Shown in pieces: positions 41,685-51,050 of a stretch of 64,000 nt of DNA. Made by a program: the position numbers and the translations under genes. Each line of letters opens with the position of its first letter. The stretch's first letter is position 1. The notes under the pieces are model-generated. The model was not told the DNA's origin, searched no databases, and saw nothing but the letters and a program-made list of their open reading frames with translations. This DNA is from SIG440 sp045120135. GTDB taxonomy: Bacteria; Bacillota; Clostridia; Monoglobales; Monoglobaceae. The stretch spans positions 1-64,000 of the forward strand of contig JBGVEN010000015.1 in the NCBI GenBank assembly GCA_045120135.1, in the 5' to 3' direction.

Positions 41685-43049
41685 TTAAACAATACCCTGA
41701 GCCATCATTGCACTTGCAATCTTCTCAAAGCCTGCAATGTTTGCACCTGCAACAAGGTTGTAGCCGAAGCCATACTTTTCAGCAGCAGCTGCAGCGCTGT
41801 CGTGAATATTAACCATAATGCTTTCAAGCTGAGCATAAACCTGGTCGGGAGCAAATACTGTGTGACCTGCGTTCTGACCCATTTCGATACAAGAACAAGC
41901 AACACCACCTGCGTTTGCAGCCTTTGCAGGGCCGATAACTACGCCGTTGTCACGGAGATATGCAACAGCTTCGTTGGTTGTAGGCATATTTGAACCTTCG
42001 CAAAGGAACTTACAGCCTGCAGCAACCATAGCTTTTGCTTCTTCCATACCAATTTCGTTCTGTGTTGCACAAGGTATGTAAAGGTCTGCCTTAACACCCC
42101 AGGGCTTTTCGCCGGGGAAGAATTTTGCATTCGGGAACTTCTCTGCATAAGGAGCACAGATGTTCTTACCCGATGCACGGAGTTCGAGGAGGTAATCTTC
42201 CTTCTCGCCTGCTGTTACACCGTCGGGATCGTAGATGTAGCCATCAGGACCGGAAATTGTGATAACCTTTGCACCAAGTTGGTTAAGCTTTTGAACAGTA
42301 CCCCAGGAAACATTACCAAAACCTGAAACAACAACTTCCTTACCCTTGAGTTCTTCGCCAAAGCGCTTGAGCATTTCTCTTGCAAAGAATACGATACCAT
42401 AGCCTGTTGCTTCGGTTCTGCCCTTAAGACCGCCGTAAGGAATACCCTTACCTGTAAGAACGCCTTCGTATACATCCTTGAGTCTCTTATACTGACCAAA
42501 AAGATAACCGATTTCTCTTGCACCAACACCGAGGTCACCTGCGGGAACATCTGTGTTTGCGCCAATATGTCTGTAAAGCTCTGTCATAAATGACTGACAG
42601 AAGCGCATAACTTCTGCATCTGACTTGCCGTTGGGGTCAAAGTCTGAACCGCCCTTACCGCCGCCGATAGGAAGACCTGTAAGTGAATTTTTGAAAATCT
42701 GTTCAAAGCCCAGAAACTTAATGATACCCATATATACATTGGGGGCAAATCTGAGACCGCCCTTGTAAGGACCGATTGCACTGTTAAACTGAACTCTGTA
42801 ACCACGATTTACCTGAACCTTACCGTTATCGTCAACCCAGGGAACACGGAATGTAATAACTCTTTCAGGTTCAACCAGTCTTTCGAGAAGACCTGCAGCC
42901 TCATATTCCGGATGCTGCTCGATAACAGGCTCAAGAGATTCAAGAACCTCGTATACAGCCTGTAAGAATTCTTTTTCACCTGCATTGCGCTTTTCTACTG
43001 ATTCGTAAACACGCTGCAGATATGCATTTTTGATACTCACTGTAATCAT
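41685..43049 (-). CDS. gdhA: NADP-specific glutamate dehydrogenase
   Basis: Reductive amination of 2-oxoglutarate to glutamate, the main ammonia assimilation step in many gut anaerobes. It has 454 residues, the hexameric bacterial type (about 445-450). It has VEPERVITFRVPW, the GPYKGGLRF and LTGLPIGGGKGGSDFDP glutamate-binding and catalytic lysine motifs, and a VSGFGNVSWG Rossmann loop. It is monocistronic, with its own promoter at 43085-43113 and a hairpin at its end. NADP preference is inferred from family likeness. Confidence 0.95.
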   Translation of the reverse strand: MITVSIKNAYLQRVYESVEKRNAGEKEFLQAVYEVLESLEPVIEQHPEYEAAGLLERLVEPERVITFRVPWVDDNGKVQVNRGYRVQFNSAIGPYKGGLRFAPNVYMGIIKFLGFEQIFKNSLTGLPIGGGKGGSDFDPNGKSDAEVMRFCQSFMTELYRHIGANTDVPAGDLGVGAREIGYLFGQYKRLKDVYEGVLTGKGIPYGGLKGRTEATGYGIVFFAREMLKRFGEELKGKEVVVSGFGNVSWGTVQKLNQLGAKVITISGPDGYIYDPDGVTAGEKEDYLLELRASGKNICAPYAEKFPNAKFFPGEKPWGVKADLYIPCATQNEIGMEEAKAMVAAGCKFLCEGSNMPTTNEAVAYLRDNGVVIGPAKAANAGGVACSCIEMGQNAGHTVFAPDQVYAQLESIMVNIHDSAAAAAEKYGFGYNLVAGANIAGFEKIASAMMAQGIV

Positions 43050-43084
43050 CTCCTAAAATGAATAAAAAATTTACTTTTCCAATT

Positions 43085-43113
43085 ATTATATCATACCGTC
43101 GTTATATATGCAA
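43085..43113 (-). promoter_or_regulatory. Promoter of gdhA
   Basis: TTGCAT (43108-43113), 17 bases, TATAAT (43085-43090) on the minus strand, about 35 bases before the gdhA start. Confidence 0.75.
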
Positions 43114-43175
43114 TATTTTTTTTGACAAAAAACGCTGTTTTTTACATTTTTATTATGTTTATTTTCCGCAAAAGC

Positions 43176-44414
43176 TCAGCACGAAAGTCCCGCTAACCGC
43201 CCCGTTGAAAAGGCAATCTGCAGATTAAATCCGCCCGTATATGCGTCAACGTCTATAACTTCTCCGGCAAAAAACAACCCTTTTATCTTCTTAGACTCCA
43301 TCGTTGATGCATCAATTTCTTTAACATTGATACCGCCTGAGGTTATTATCGCCTGCTCAATGGGGCAAAAATCTGTAACATTGAATTCAATGCCCTTAAG
43401 TACCGAAACAAGTCTTTTACGCTCCTCTTTTGTAATTGAATTAACTTTTTTTCTCGGGTCAATTTCCGAAAGGCTGACCACAATATCAATTAATTTCTGC
43501 GGAAGAAGCTCGCCAAGGCTATTAACAAAATCACGATTACTGAATTTAGCAAAGTCCCGGATAATTCTTGCATCAAGTTCCGCTTCACTAAGCGCCGGCT
43601 TTAGGTCGAGAAGAATTTTATATTCATCCTCTTTCATCGGTCGCATATGTGCGGAAGCACTTAGAACAACAGGTCCGCTAAGCCCGAAATGTGCAAACAT
43701 CATTTCGCCAAAATCAGTGTATATTTTCTTATTTTTGCTGTTCAGCACAGTTATTTCAACATTTTTAAGGGATGTACCCATAAGCTCATACGCCCAGGAT
43801 TCTTTAACTTTTACCGGAACAAGTGAAGGAATAATATCCGTTACAGTATGACCAAGTTTTTGAGAAAATTTATAACCGTCACCCGTTGAACCCGTTCCCT
43901 GATATGATACACCACCGGTTGCAATAATTACAGATTCCGCATTTATTCTGCCGTGCTTTTGAGTTACAACACCGCACACCTTTTGTTCGTCCACTACAAC
44001 ATCGAGTACTGTATCACATACAGTTTTTACACCGGCTTTTTTGAGAAACCGCTTCATACCATCAACAACATCTGCGCTTTTATCAGAAACGGGGAAAACT
44101 CTGTTTCCCCGTTCAATCTTTGTTTCAACACCTAAATCGTTGAAAAATTTAATTGTTTCTTCATTTGTAAATCCATAAAATGCACTGTATAAAAACGAAC
44201 GATTTACGGTTACATTTTCCAAAAGTGTCTCAACATCCTCGCAGGCATTGGTGATATTGCACCTGCCTTTTCCGGTTATAAGCATTTTTTTGCCGAGTAT
44301 TCTGTTTTTTTCAATAAGAATAACCCTCTTTTTGCGGCTTGCCGCTGTGCCTGCCGCCATCATACCGGCTGCCCCGCCGCCTATAACAACCACATCTGCT
44401 GTTAGTTTGTTCAT
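43176..44414 (-). CDS. HI0933/YhiN family flavoprotein
   Basis: A 412-residue FAD-binding protein. Its dinucleotide-binding loop is VVIGGGAAGMMAAG, followed by ILGKKMLITGKGRCNITN, which is diagnostic of HI0933/YhiN. The C-terminal YTGGFNLQIAFSTGRLAG closes the FAD site. The family is widespread and of uncertain reaction, probably an oxidoreductase. It is 5 bases after rluB and likely cotranscribed. Confidence 0.92.
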   Translation of the reverse strand: MNKLTADVVVIGGGAAGMMAAGTAASRKKRVILIEKNRILGKKMLITGKGRCNITNACEDVETLLENVTVNRSFLYSAFYGFTNEETIKFFNDLGVETKIERGNRVFPVSDKSADVVDGMKRFLKKAGVKTVCDTVLDVVVDEQKVCGVVTQKHGRINAESVIIATGGVSYQGTGSTGDGYKFSQKLGHTVTDIIPSLVPVKVKESWAYELMGTSLKNVEITVLNSKNKKIYTDFGEMMFAHFGLSGPVVLSASAHMRPMKEDEYKILLDLKPALSEAELDARIIRDFAKFSNRDFVNSLGELLPQKLIDIVVSLSEIDPRKKVNSITKEERKRLVSVLKGIEFNVTDFCPIEQAIITSGGINVKEIDASTMESKKIKGLFFAGEVIDVDAYTGGFNLQIAFSTGRLAGLSC

Positions 44415-44419
44415 AACAT

Positions 44420-45232
44420 TTACCTGCTCTTTTGGGATGTATTTTTGCGCCTTGAATTTTTGTTAAAAGGCTTTGCCGTCTTTATATTTTTTTGAGTTCT
44501 CCCCTTTGCCGTGCCTGCCGCCTCAATTTTTTTGAGCATATTCACTTCAGATTCGCTTAACTTACGCCATTTGCCAAGCGGAAGATGACCAAGCGTGAGT
44601 CCGGCTTCCTTTATCCTTTTAAGCTTTTTTACAACACAGCCAAGCTCTTCAAACATTCGTCTTACCTGACGGTTTCTGCCCTCGTGAATAGTAATTTCAA
44701 CCTTGGTACCATACTGGGTTGCGCCGACCACTTCAACCTCTGCTGGGCTGGTTTTCTGACCATCAAGCACAACGCCGCGACGAAGCTGAATAATGGTATC
44801 CATACTGACATCGCCGGTAACTTCCGCAACATAAGTTTTTGCAATATCGTGTTTGGGATGAGTTATACAATATGTCAGGTCTCCGTCATTAGTCATAAGC
44901 AGAAGCCCCTCGGTATCGTAATCAAGTCTGCCTACCGGATAAATTCGTGACGAAATATCCGAAACAAGCTCCATAACGGTTGGTCTGCCCTTATCGTCCG
45001 ACACAGTTGTGATAAATCCGACCGGCTTATTAAGCATTATATAGACTTTCTTTTCGGCGTTTTTTATAACCTCACCGTCAAGCTCAACTATATCATAATT
45101 CTCGTCAATCTGAACGCCCATTTCTCGGATAATTTCGCCGTTGACTAAAACTCTGCCTTCGGCGATAATTTTTTCCGCACCGCGTCTTGATGCAACCCCT
45201 GCATTTGCAAGAAATTTCTGTAATCTAATCAT
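44420..45232 (-). CDS. rluB: 23S rRNA pseudouridine synthase, RluB/RsuA type
   Basis: Makes pseudouridine in 23S rRNA. It has 270 residues. The N-terminal S4 domain (about 1-60) has LQKFLANAGVASRRGAEKII. The catalytic domain has the nucleophile Asp in GRLDYDTEGLLLMTNDG and HEGRNRQVRRMFEELG. A basic C-terminal tail (KKNIKTAKPFNKNSRRK) extends beyond the core. The exact target base is not certain from sequence, since RsuA/RluE/RluF relatives are similar. Confidence 0.9.
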   Translation of the reverse strand: MIRLQKFLANAGVASRRGAEKIIAEGRVLVNGEIIREMGVQIDENYDIVELDGEVIKNAEKKVYIMLNKPVGFITTVSDDKGRPTVMELVSDISSRIYPVGRLDYDTEGLLLMTNDGDLTYCITHPKHDIAKTYVAEVTGDVSMDTIIQLRRGVVLDGQKTSPAEVEVVGATQYGTKVEITIHEGRNRQVRRMFEELGCVVKKLKRIKEAGLTLGHLPLGKWRKLSESEVNMLKKIEAAGTAKGRTQKNIKTAKPFNKNSRRKNTSQKSR

Positions 45233-45249
45233 TTAGTACCTCGTAGGAC

Positions 45250-46380
45250 CTACATATTCTTATATTTATCTAAAATCTTTTCAATTCTCTTGATAGGATT
45301 GAGAAGCTCGCTGATTGAATGCTCCGCATTCAGTTCACTGATAAGGAGTGCGATATACTTACTCATATCAACCTGGTGATACCATGGCTTTGTGAGAAGT
45401 TCCGGCTTTGAATAGATAAGGTTTGTTGTAAACACTCCCTCAATCAAGCCTTCTTCATACGCCTTATCAAATCTTTCAAAACCTTCGGTAAACAAGCCAA
45501 AGGTAGAGAAAACAAATACTCTTGACGCTTTTCTCTTTTTCAGTTCCTTTGAAACATCTATCATAGAGTCGCCCGAAGAAATCATATCGTCAACAACAAT
45601 AACATTCTTTCCGTCAATGTCTCTGCCTAAGAATTCGTGAGCTACAATCGGGTTCTTGCCGTTTACTACCTTTGAATAATCACGACGTTTATAGAACATA
45701 CCAAGGTCCATACCAAGAACGGATGAATAATACATACATCTTGACATAGCACCCTCATCGGGAGAAATAATCAATGTATTCTCTTTGTTCAGTATAACAT
45801 CCTTATCATACTTGAGGCAAGCCTTTATCATCTGGTATGTAGGCATTACATTCTCAAAGCCCTTAAGCGGAATTGCGTTCTGAACTCTAGGGTCGTGCGC
45901 ATCAAAGGTTATGATGTTGTCAACACCAATATTACAAAGTTCCTGAAGTGCCATGGCACAATCAAGCGATTCTCTGGAAGAACGCTTGTGCTGACGTCCT
46001 TCATAAAGCATAGGCATAATAACGGTAATACGCTTTGCTTTACCGCCCAGAGCAGAAATTGCACGCTTGAGGTCCTGATAATGGTCATCAGGGCTCATAG
46101 GAACATCTACACCGTAAAGCTTATAGGTTTCACCGTAATTAAAGCAATCCACAATAATATATACATCATAAGTTCTTGCAGAATGAAGGAGTGTTGCCTT
46201 TGCTTCGCCTGTACCAAATCTCGAAAGCTTTACCGGTAAAAGGAATGTGCCGAGATTGTTTACATCGTCTGCATTAAAGGTTTTAAGGTAATAGTCCACC
46301 TTTTCGCAAAAGCTTTCACAGCCCGTCATTCCGATAACGCCAAGTCTGCCAAGGTTATAGGATTCGATTGTTGATTTCAT
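45250..46380 (-). CDS. prs: Ribose-phosphate pyrophosphokinase (long form)
   Basis: Forms PRPP from ribose 5-phosphate and ATP for nucleotide, His, Trp and NAD synthesis. It has 376 residues against about 315 for the classical enzyme. The longer version is common in Clostridia. The C-terminal half carries the PRPP motif VIVVDDMISSGDSM, with ISPDEGAMSR in mid-protein. I start at the ATG after AAAGGAG; upstream in-frame residues are unsupported. Whether this long form is the cell's only PRPP synthetase needs the genome. Confidence 0.9.
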   Translation of the reverse strand: MKSTIESYNLGRLGVIGMTGCESFCEKVDYYLKTFNADDVNNLGTFLLPVKLSRFGTGEAKATLLHSARTYDVYIIVDCFNYGETYKLYGVDVPMSPDDHYQDLKRAISALGGKAKRITVIMPMLYEGRQHKRSSRESLDCAMALQELCNIGVDNIITFDAHDPRVQNAIPLKGFENVMPTYQMIKACLKYDKDVILNKENTLIISPDEGAMSRCMYYSSVLGMDLGMFYKRRDYSKVVNGKNPIVAHEFLGRDIDGKNVIVVDDMISSGDSMIDVSKELKKRKASRVFVFSTFGLFTEGFERFDKAYEEGLIEGVFTTNLIYSKPELLTKPWYHQVDMSKYIALLISELNAEHSISELLNPIKRIEKILDKYKNM

Positions 46381-46418
46381 ATATTTTCTCCTTTGATTTA
46401 TATTGTTCAATTATAATG

Positions 46419-48206
46419 TTAATATACAGCAAGCTCTGCCCGTCTTTCTGTCAGATTCTTTATAGATTGCTGAATACCCTCAAAGTAGTTTCGGTAAAGC
46501 CAGAGTTCCTTATACTCCTCTGTTACCTTATCAAATCTTGCAAGAAGCTCTGTTCGTTTTTCTTCGGTTACACCTTTAAGAGTTTTAATAAGTGAAATTT
46601 CAGCGCCAAGTAAAAGCATCTCCACATTGACAAGAATTTCAGCCTTGAGTCTTTCGTCAAATTCGGTTGCAATAAACAAATCTCTTACCTTTGTTACATA
46701 TTCAATTACATTATTGAAGTAGAACGGGTCATCAAGCTTATCCATATCATAAATAACAGCATCGTCAAGGTCGGGATTACCGAAGAAGCGCTGTGACAGA
46801 GGATAGAAAAGTGATGAGCTACACATTGTCATACCGTGAATTTTGTGCGGTTCAAGGTAATAGTATCTGCCAAGCTTATACATAAGCTCACCAACACCGT
46901 CGCCGTGGAACACGTTCTTATCGAGATATTCCATTGATGCAAAACGGAAGTTATTTTTAAAGCTCTGTCTATCCTGCTCAACACCTGCATTCCAGCCATA
47001 CTGTGCCGCAAGTGCCATTGGGAAGTAACTATGAACAAGGAACTGCATATGTCCGTCAGCAGGCATACCCCAGTCGGTCATCATAAAGCCAACTGCGCCA
47101 TATTTTCTGCCAAGCTCTGCTGCTGTTCTTACATTAAATTCCATAACGCCAACTCTGGATGTAAGTGACTCCCACGCAGCTGTGCCCGGTGCAACATAAT
47201 ATCTGACACCTTTTTCCTGAAGAACGCGGCATCTTTGTTCCATCATCTGAGTTGAAATGATACCGTAACCCCATTCAACAGCAGTTGCATTCTTGGGGAA
47301 CTTGGGGAAGGATTCTGGATGGCTGATAATCATATCGTCCCAGAACTGAATCTCCTTATCATACTTTTCATTTACAAGCTTATTCAGCTTATTGAGGTAA
47401 TTAACAAACACGTTGTCAATACCTTCCTTTTTGCACGCTTCCTCTGTCTGGAATCTTCCAAGACCAAATGCTTCGTCAAGACCGATATGAGCGTACTTGG
47501 ACTTAAAGAACGGGAAAAGTGAACCGTAGATTTTGTCCATAAGTTCAACTGATTCATCAAGGAGCGGATTAAGTGTTCCGTAAATCTTCTCACCATCAGA
47601 CAGTGCAAGATGTGAATACTCAGGCTTGTTTACCCAATGATGCATATGACCAAAGCTGTTCTGGTTGGGAACAAGGTCTATAAATCTGTCGCTACAATAT
47701 TTATCAAGATACTGGATATCCTCAGGGGTCAAGCAGTCAAAATCCTTTGTGTATTCGGGGAAACCGGGGAATTTAAAACAGAAATTATCCATATAAAGCT
47801 GGAACTCGTTGTACTTTGTATCTGCAAGAATATCAACAAATTCAAGAATAGTTTCCATTTTGGGAATTCTGCCACGGCTTATGTCAAGCATATAGCTTCT
47901 GCGTTCGAAGTCGGGTTTATCGTGTACTGCACAAAGCGGAAGCTTTTCACCCGAGGTATTTACAATATGTCTGAGTGAGGTCAGGGCACGGAACTTACCT
48001 TCTTCCGTTGCATAGGCTATGTAAATTCTGTTCTTTTCAATCAGAAGCTCATATTCTTCACCTTTTAATTCTGCTTTTTCTTCATACTGAATACCAATTC
48101 CATCAGCTAAAGCATAAAAATCATAAAGACTTGCACAAATGTCAGGCTTTTTAACATCCGATACGCCATCAAAGTATTTTTCTGAAATAGGTTTTGGGAA
48201 AATCAT
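46419..48206 (-). CDS. Glycoside hydrolase family 20 (beta-N-acetylhexosaminidase-like)
   Basis: A 595-residue cytoplasmic enzyme (no signal peptide). The N-terminal domain (1-90) is of the GH20 substrate-independent type. A TIM barrel follows, with LDISRGRIPK and the catalytic pair Asp244-Glu245 in HIGLDEAFGLG. A tryptophan-lined pocket (QFWDDM, TAVEWGYG, TDWGMPADGH) comes next. A helical C-terminal region of about 130 residues is extra. It likely releases N-acetylhexosamines from imported oligosaccharides. Together with the GH3 gene at 62212 it suggests GlcNAc-glycan use. Confidence 0.87.
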   Translation of the reverse strand: MIFPKPISEKYFDGVSDVKKPDICASLYDFYALADGIGIQYEEKAELKGEEYELLIEKNRIYIAYATEEGKFRALTSLRHIVNTSGEKLPLCAVHDKPDFERRSYMLDISRGRIPKMETILEFVDILADTKYNEFQLYMDNFCFKFPGFPEYTKDFDCLTPEDIQYLDKYCSDRFIDLVPNQNSFGHMHHWVNKPEYSHLALSDGEKIYGTLNPLLDESVELMDKIYGSLFPFFKSKYAHIGLDEAFGLGRFQTEEACKKEGIDNVFVNYLNKLNKLVNEKYDKEIQFWDDMIISHPESFPKFPKNATAVEWGYGIISTQMMEQRCRVLQEKGVRYYVAPGTAAWESLTSRVGVMEFNVRTAAELGRKYGAVGFMMTDWGMPADGHMQFLVHSYFPMALAAQYGWNAGVEQDRQSFKNNFRFASMEYLDKNVFHGDGVGELMYKLGRYYYLEPHKIHGMTMCSSSLFYPLSQRFFGNPDLDDAVIYDMDKLDDPFYFNNVIEYVTKVRDLFIATEFDERLKAEILVNVEMLLLGAEISLIKTLKGVTEEKRTELLARFDKVTEEYKELWLYRNYFEGIQQSIKNLTERRAELAVY

Positions 48207-48271
48207 ATCACTTTTCTCCTTTAGTGAAATGTATTTATGTGAAAATTTAATTATTTACAAACAACGAAACA

Positions 48272-48301
48272 GCACAACAGGCAAAATGCCTGTTGTGTTG
48301 C
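48272..48301 (-). terminator. Hairpin after the deacetylase-like gene
   Basis: GCACAACAGGC (48272-48282) pairs with GCCTGTTGTGTTGC (48288-48301), just past the stop codon of the gene at 48312. The T tail is weak on the minus strand. Confidence 0.55.
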
Positions 48302-48311
48302 TCGTTAATAC

Positions 48312-51014
48312 TTAAAGTGACATCAGATACTCTGCATATTCTGTTGCTTTCATAAACTTAACGCCTTGTGCCTTAAGCCACAGTAGGAAATTATAGGTAT
48401 TTTGTTCGGAATCACCGCCATATTCCCATCCACCTGGGTGTGCCTGAAGAAGAACATAGTCGTAGCCCTTATTCATCGCCTCATTCCACTTTGTTTTAAG
48501 GTTTGCCAAAGTATCAGAATGACCGGTTCCGCCAGTTGCAGATGATTCAACATCTATATACTTCCAAAGAGTTATAAAGTTGTTATTTTTGTTAAAGAAA
48601 CTGCTGTCAAGATATGCTTCGCTTTTTGCTCTTACCATAATTGCCTTATACTGCGTATTTTCGTTCATTACTGTACGGGTATCCGCATTAACAGCATTGT
48701 TGGGCGGCGCCAGTGATGTAATGGTCATTCCTTGATTCTCAGTAGTTCTTTTTACATTGGCAAAGTCGTCTCTTTGGTCTTCGATTGAAGAAACCCCGAA
48801 ATAGTTTGTTCCGCCATAATATCCGTGGCTGGTAAGTTCAATATTGTCGCTTTCATACATTGCTTTAAGCTTTGCAAGGTCTTCTTCATCACACAGCGAA
48901 CCCTTTTCTCTGTCCGGGTCGAAGTAATTAACCATAAAGATAAAGTTCATATCAATGTCGTTAGCTTTCGCCCAGTTTGCAATACTTGCAAATCTGTCAA
49001 CATTGTTTGTGTTAAGGTCATCAAACTTAACAAGCGCTACCTTGTCATCATCTGCAAGTGCTTTAAGAATTGCAACATCCTTAAATGGTTTAAACGTTGT
49101 TTTATCCCATACAAAAGCTTTGAGAACATAGTATCCGTCATTGGGAATTGTTATGCTAAGTGGGTATGATTGTTTTGTTGAACCAATTGAAACAGTGTCA
49201 TATACACAATCTGTAAGATGACCGCCCTTGTAAAGACCAAGCATATAAAGTGCCTCGTATGATGTGCCGTTATATGCCTTTGCATTAAAGGTTGCTGTAA
49301 CATTTCCTGCAGTTGCAAGTTCAAGTGGCTGACCACCCCTGCTAAATGAAACATCAGACATAACAAGGTCCTGACGCTCGGTATTGACAGTAACCGCAGT
49401 TGTAGCTGTTGCGCCGGTAATATCCTTTACATTGATAAAATCAACCTTATATGTACCATTGGGTTCTTTATCAAAGCAGAGTCTAACCGTCCAGTCATCT
49501 ACCTTTGTTATATTGCCTATAAATGCTGCGTCGTTAATTTTAACAGAGCTTGCATTAAAGCTGCTGATATCAATCGGATTAGTAAACTTAACCTCAACAT
49601 CATCTGCCGTAAGAATTGTCTTGCCGGAAACAGATGTCAATGCATCAACACCAAATGTATATAGGATTTTTAAAGAAACATTATCGAGTGTTGTTACAGT
49701 ATTTGCTGCTGCAGCAATCTTCCAATCAAGCGATGCAAGATTCACCGCTGCTGAGCCGAGAGAAACTGTTTGTGTGGTATTCACTAAACTTCCAGACTTC
49801 ACATTTACCGATGCTGTATAATTTGCCTGGTCAGCAATCACTTTTACCGAGTATGTTCCGGAATCAAGGGTAACGCCATCAATTGCATTGCCGCCTATGT
49901 AAAGCTTTTTATCAGCTCCAAGTTTTACAAGTTCAGCCGAGCCAGCCATAAGACTGCGGTCTGCTGTGAAATCTGATGCAGTAACATCGGCTGTATAAAC
50001 AAATTTTGTATTATTAAACGGAAGCGACATTGCGGTAACTGTTTCAGCATCAGCTGTGCCGGAAATTGCAAGTGCACCGCCTGAAATTGCGGCTGTACCG
50101 CCGGTTGTTGTAAATGCAGCAGGAACATCAGTGCCCGCAAAGTCAAAGCTGTTTGAAATCGGTGCGTTAAGCTTGTTAACTGCACCTATCTGAATATCAT
50201 CAACATACATTGAAGTGGGTAATGACCAATCATTTGTAGTAGATCTGTTACTGCTTGTAAAATACCATCTTGTTACAGATGAATTAGGTACCCTTGGTGT
50301 AACAAACCCTGTTCCGGTGTATTTTTCTTCACCATTTGTAATTGAAACTGCATAATAGCCACTATCGCTATCATAAATTGCTTCAATATCATACCATGTA
50401 TCTTTTTTAAACGAGATTCCCGTATCTATACCATTAAATGTTGTAGCTGTCCCATTGGGTACAATCGAAAAAAGGCTATATTCTTTGTAATCCGATGCCA
50501 CTTTATCATTGACAGCGCGGAATTTAACAGCAGAAACCTGAAAATTTGAGTCAGGATAACGTACGGCTGTTTTAAAATAGGTAGTAGGGGAAATTACCGG
50601 TTTAAAATTTATATAAACCTGATTATACAAAAGGTAGTTTCTTTCAAGAATCATTGACTTATTCAAAGATGGTAAATACACTTCTTCTTTAGTCTTACTT
50701 TTGCTTACACCAGCTGTAAGGTCCATTTCTCCTTCGTACACAATTGCTTCAATTTCAAGACTTGAACCTCTATCCGTCTGTACTGGAAGAATCTGATGAT
50801 ACATATTTCCGCCGGAACCCCACCAAACTCCGGAAACACCGGTAACCTTCATTTGTGCCGCAAGCTCAGCATTTGATTTTGTAAAATCACTAATTTTAAT
50901 ATGCCCTGAGCTATCACTTGGAGTGATATTAAGTTCCTGCGCTGCAAACGCAGTGAGGTTAAGTGATACCAAAAGCATCACAAGTGTAATAAGAAAACAA
51001 ACCACTCTTTTCAT
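48312..51014 (-). CDS. Large secreted protein with C-terminal NodB-like (polysaccharide deacetylase) domain
   Basis: A 900-residue exported protein. The signal peptide is residues 1-24 (ends LTAFAAQ). The middle (about 30-640) is rich in beta strands, Ser, Thr and Asn. It contains a concanavalin-like or CBM-like region with a WYFTSSNRS segment, then Ig-like domains (VEVKFTNPIDISS). Residues 659-900 are a NodB-fold domain. The catalytic and metal Asp pair is in KFDDLN (665-666). A His sits in TSHGYYGG (730) and the late motif HPGG at 859. The usual second metal His of the HxxxH motif is absent (the position is Gly). No SLH or sortase signal is seen. It may deacetylate or only bind a polysaccharide outside the cell. 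Confidence 0.8.
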   Translation of the reverse strand: MKRVVCFLITLVMLLVSLNLTAFAAQELNITPSDSSGHIKISDFTKSNAELAAQMKVTGVSGVWWGSGGNMYHQILPVQTDRGSSLEIEAIVYEGEMDLTAGVSKSKTKEEVYLPSLNKSMILERNYLLYNQVYINFKPVISPTTYFKTAVRYPDSNFQVSAVKFRAVNDKVASDYKEYSLFSIVPNGTATTFNGIDTGISFKKDTWYDIEAIYDSDSGYYAVSITNGEEKYTGTGFVTPRVPNSSVTRWYFTSSNRSTTNDWSLPTSMYVDDIQIGAVNKLNAPISNSFDFAGTDVPAAFTTTGGTAAISGGALAISGTADAETVTAMSLPFNNTKFVYTADVTASDFTADRSLMAGSAELVKLGADKKLYIGGNAIDGVTLDSGTYSVKVIADQANYTASVNVKSGSLVNTTQTVSLGSAAVNLASLDWKIAAAANTVTTLDNVSLKILYTFGVDALTSVSGKTILTADDVEVKFTNPIDISSFNASSVKINDAAFIGNITKVDDWTVRLCFDKEPNGTYKVDFINVKDITGATATTAVTVNTERQDLVMSDVSFSRGGQPLELATAGNVTATFNAKAYNGTSYEALYMLGLYKGGHLTDCVYDTVSIGSTKQSYPLSITIPNDGYYVLKAFVWDKTTFKPFKDVAILKALADDDKVALVKFDDLNTNNVDRFASIANWAKANDIDMNFIFMVNYFDPDREKGSLCDEEDLAKLKAMYESDNIELTSHGYYGGTNYFGVSSIEDQRDDFANVKRTTENQGMTITSLAPPNNAVNADTRTVMNENTQYKAIMVRAKSEAYLDSSFFNKNNNFITLWKYIDVESSATGGTGHSDTLANLKTKWNEAMNKGYDYVLLQAHPGGWEYGGDSEQNTYNFLLWLKAQGVKFMKATEYAEYLMSL

Positions 51015-51050
51015 AATAAGAGCCTCCTAAAAAAATAATTTTCCAAACCG

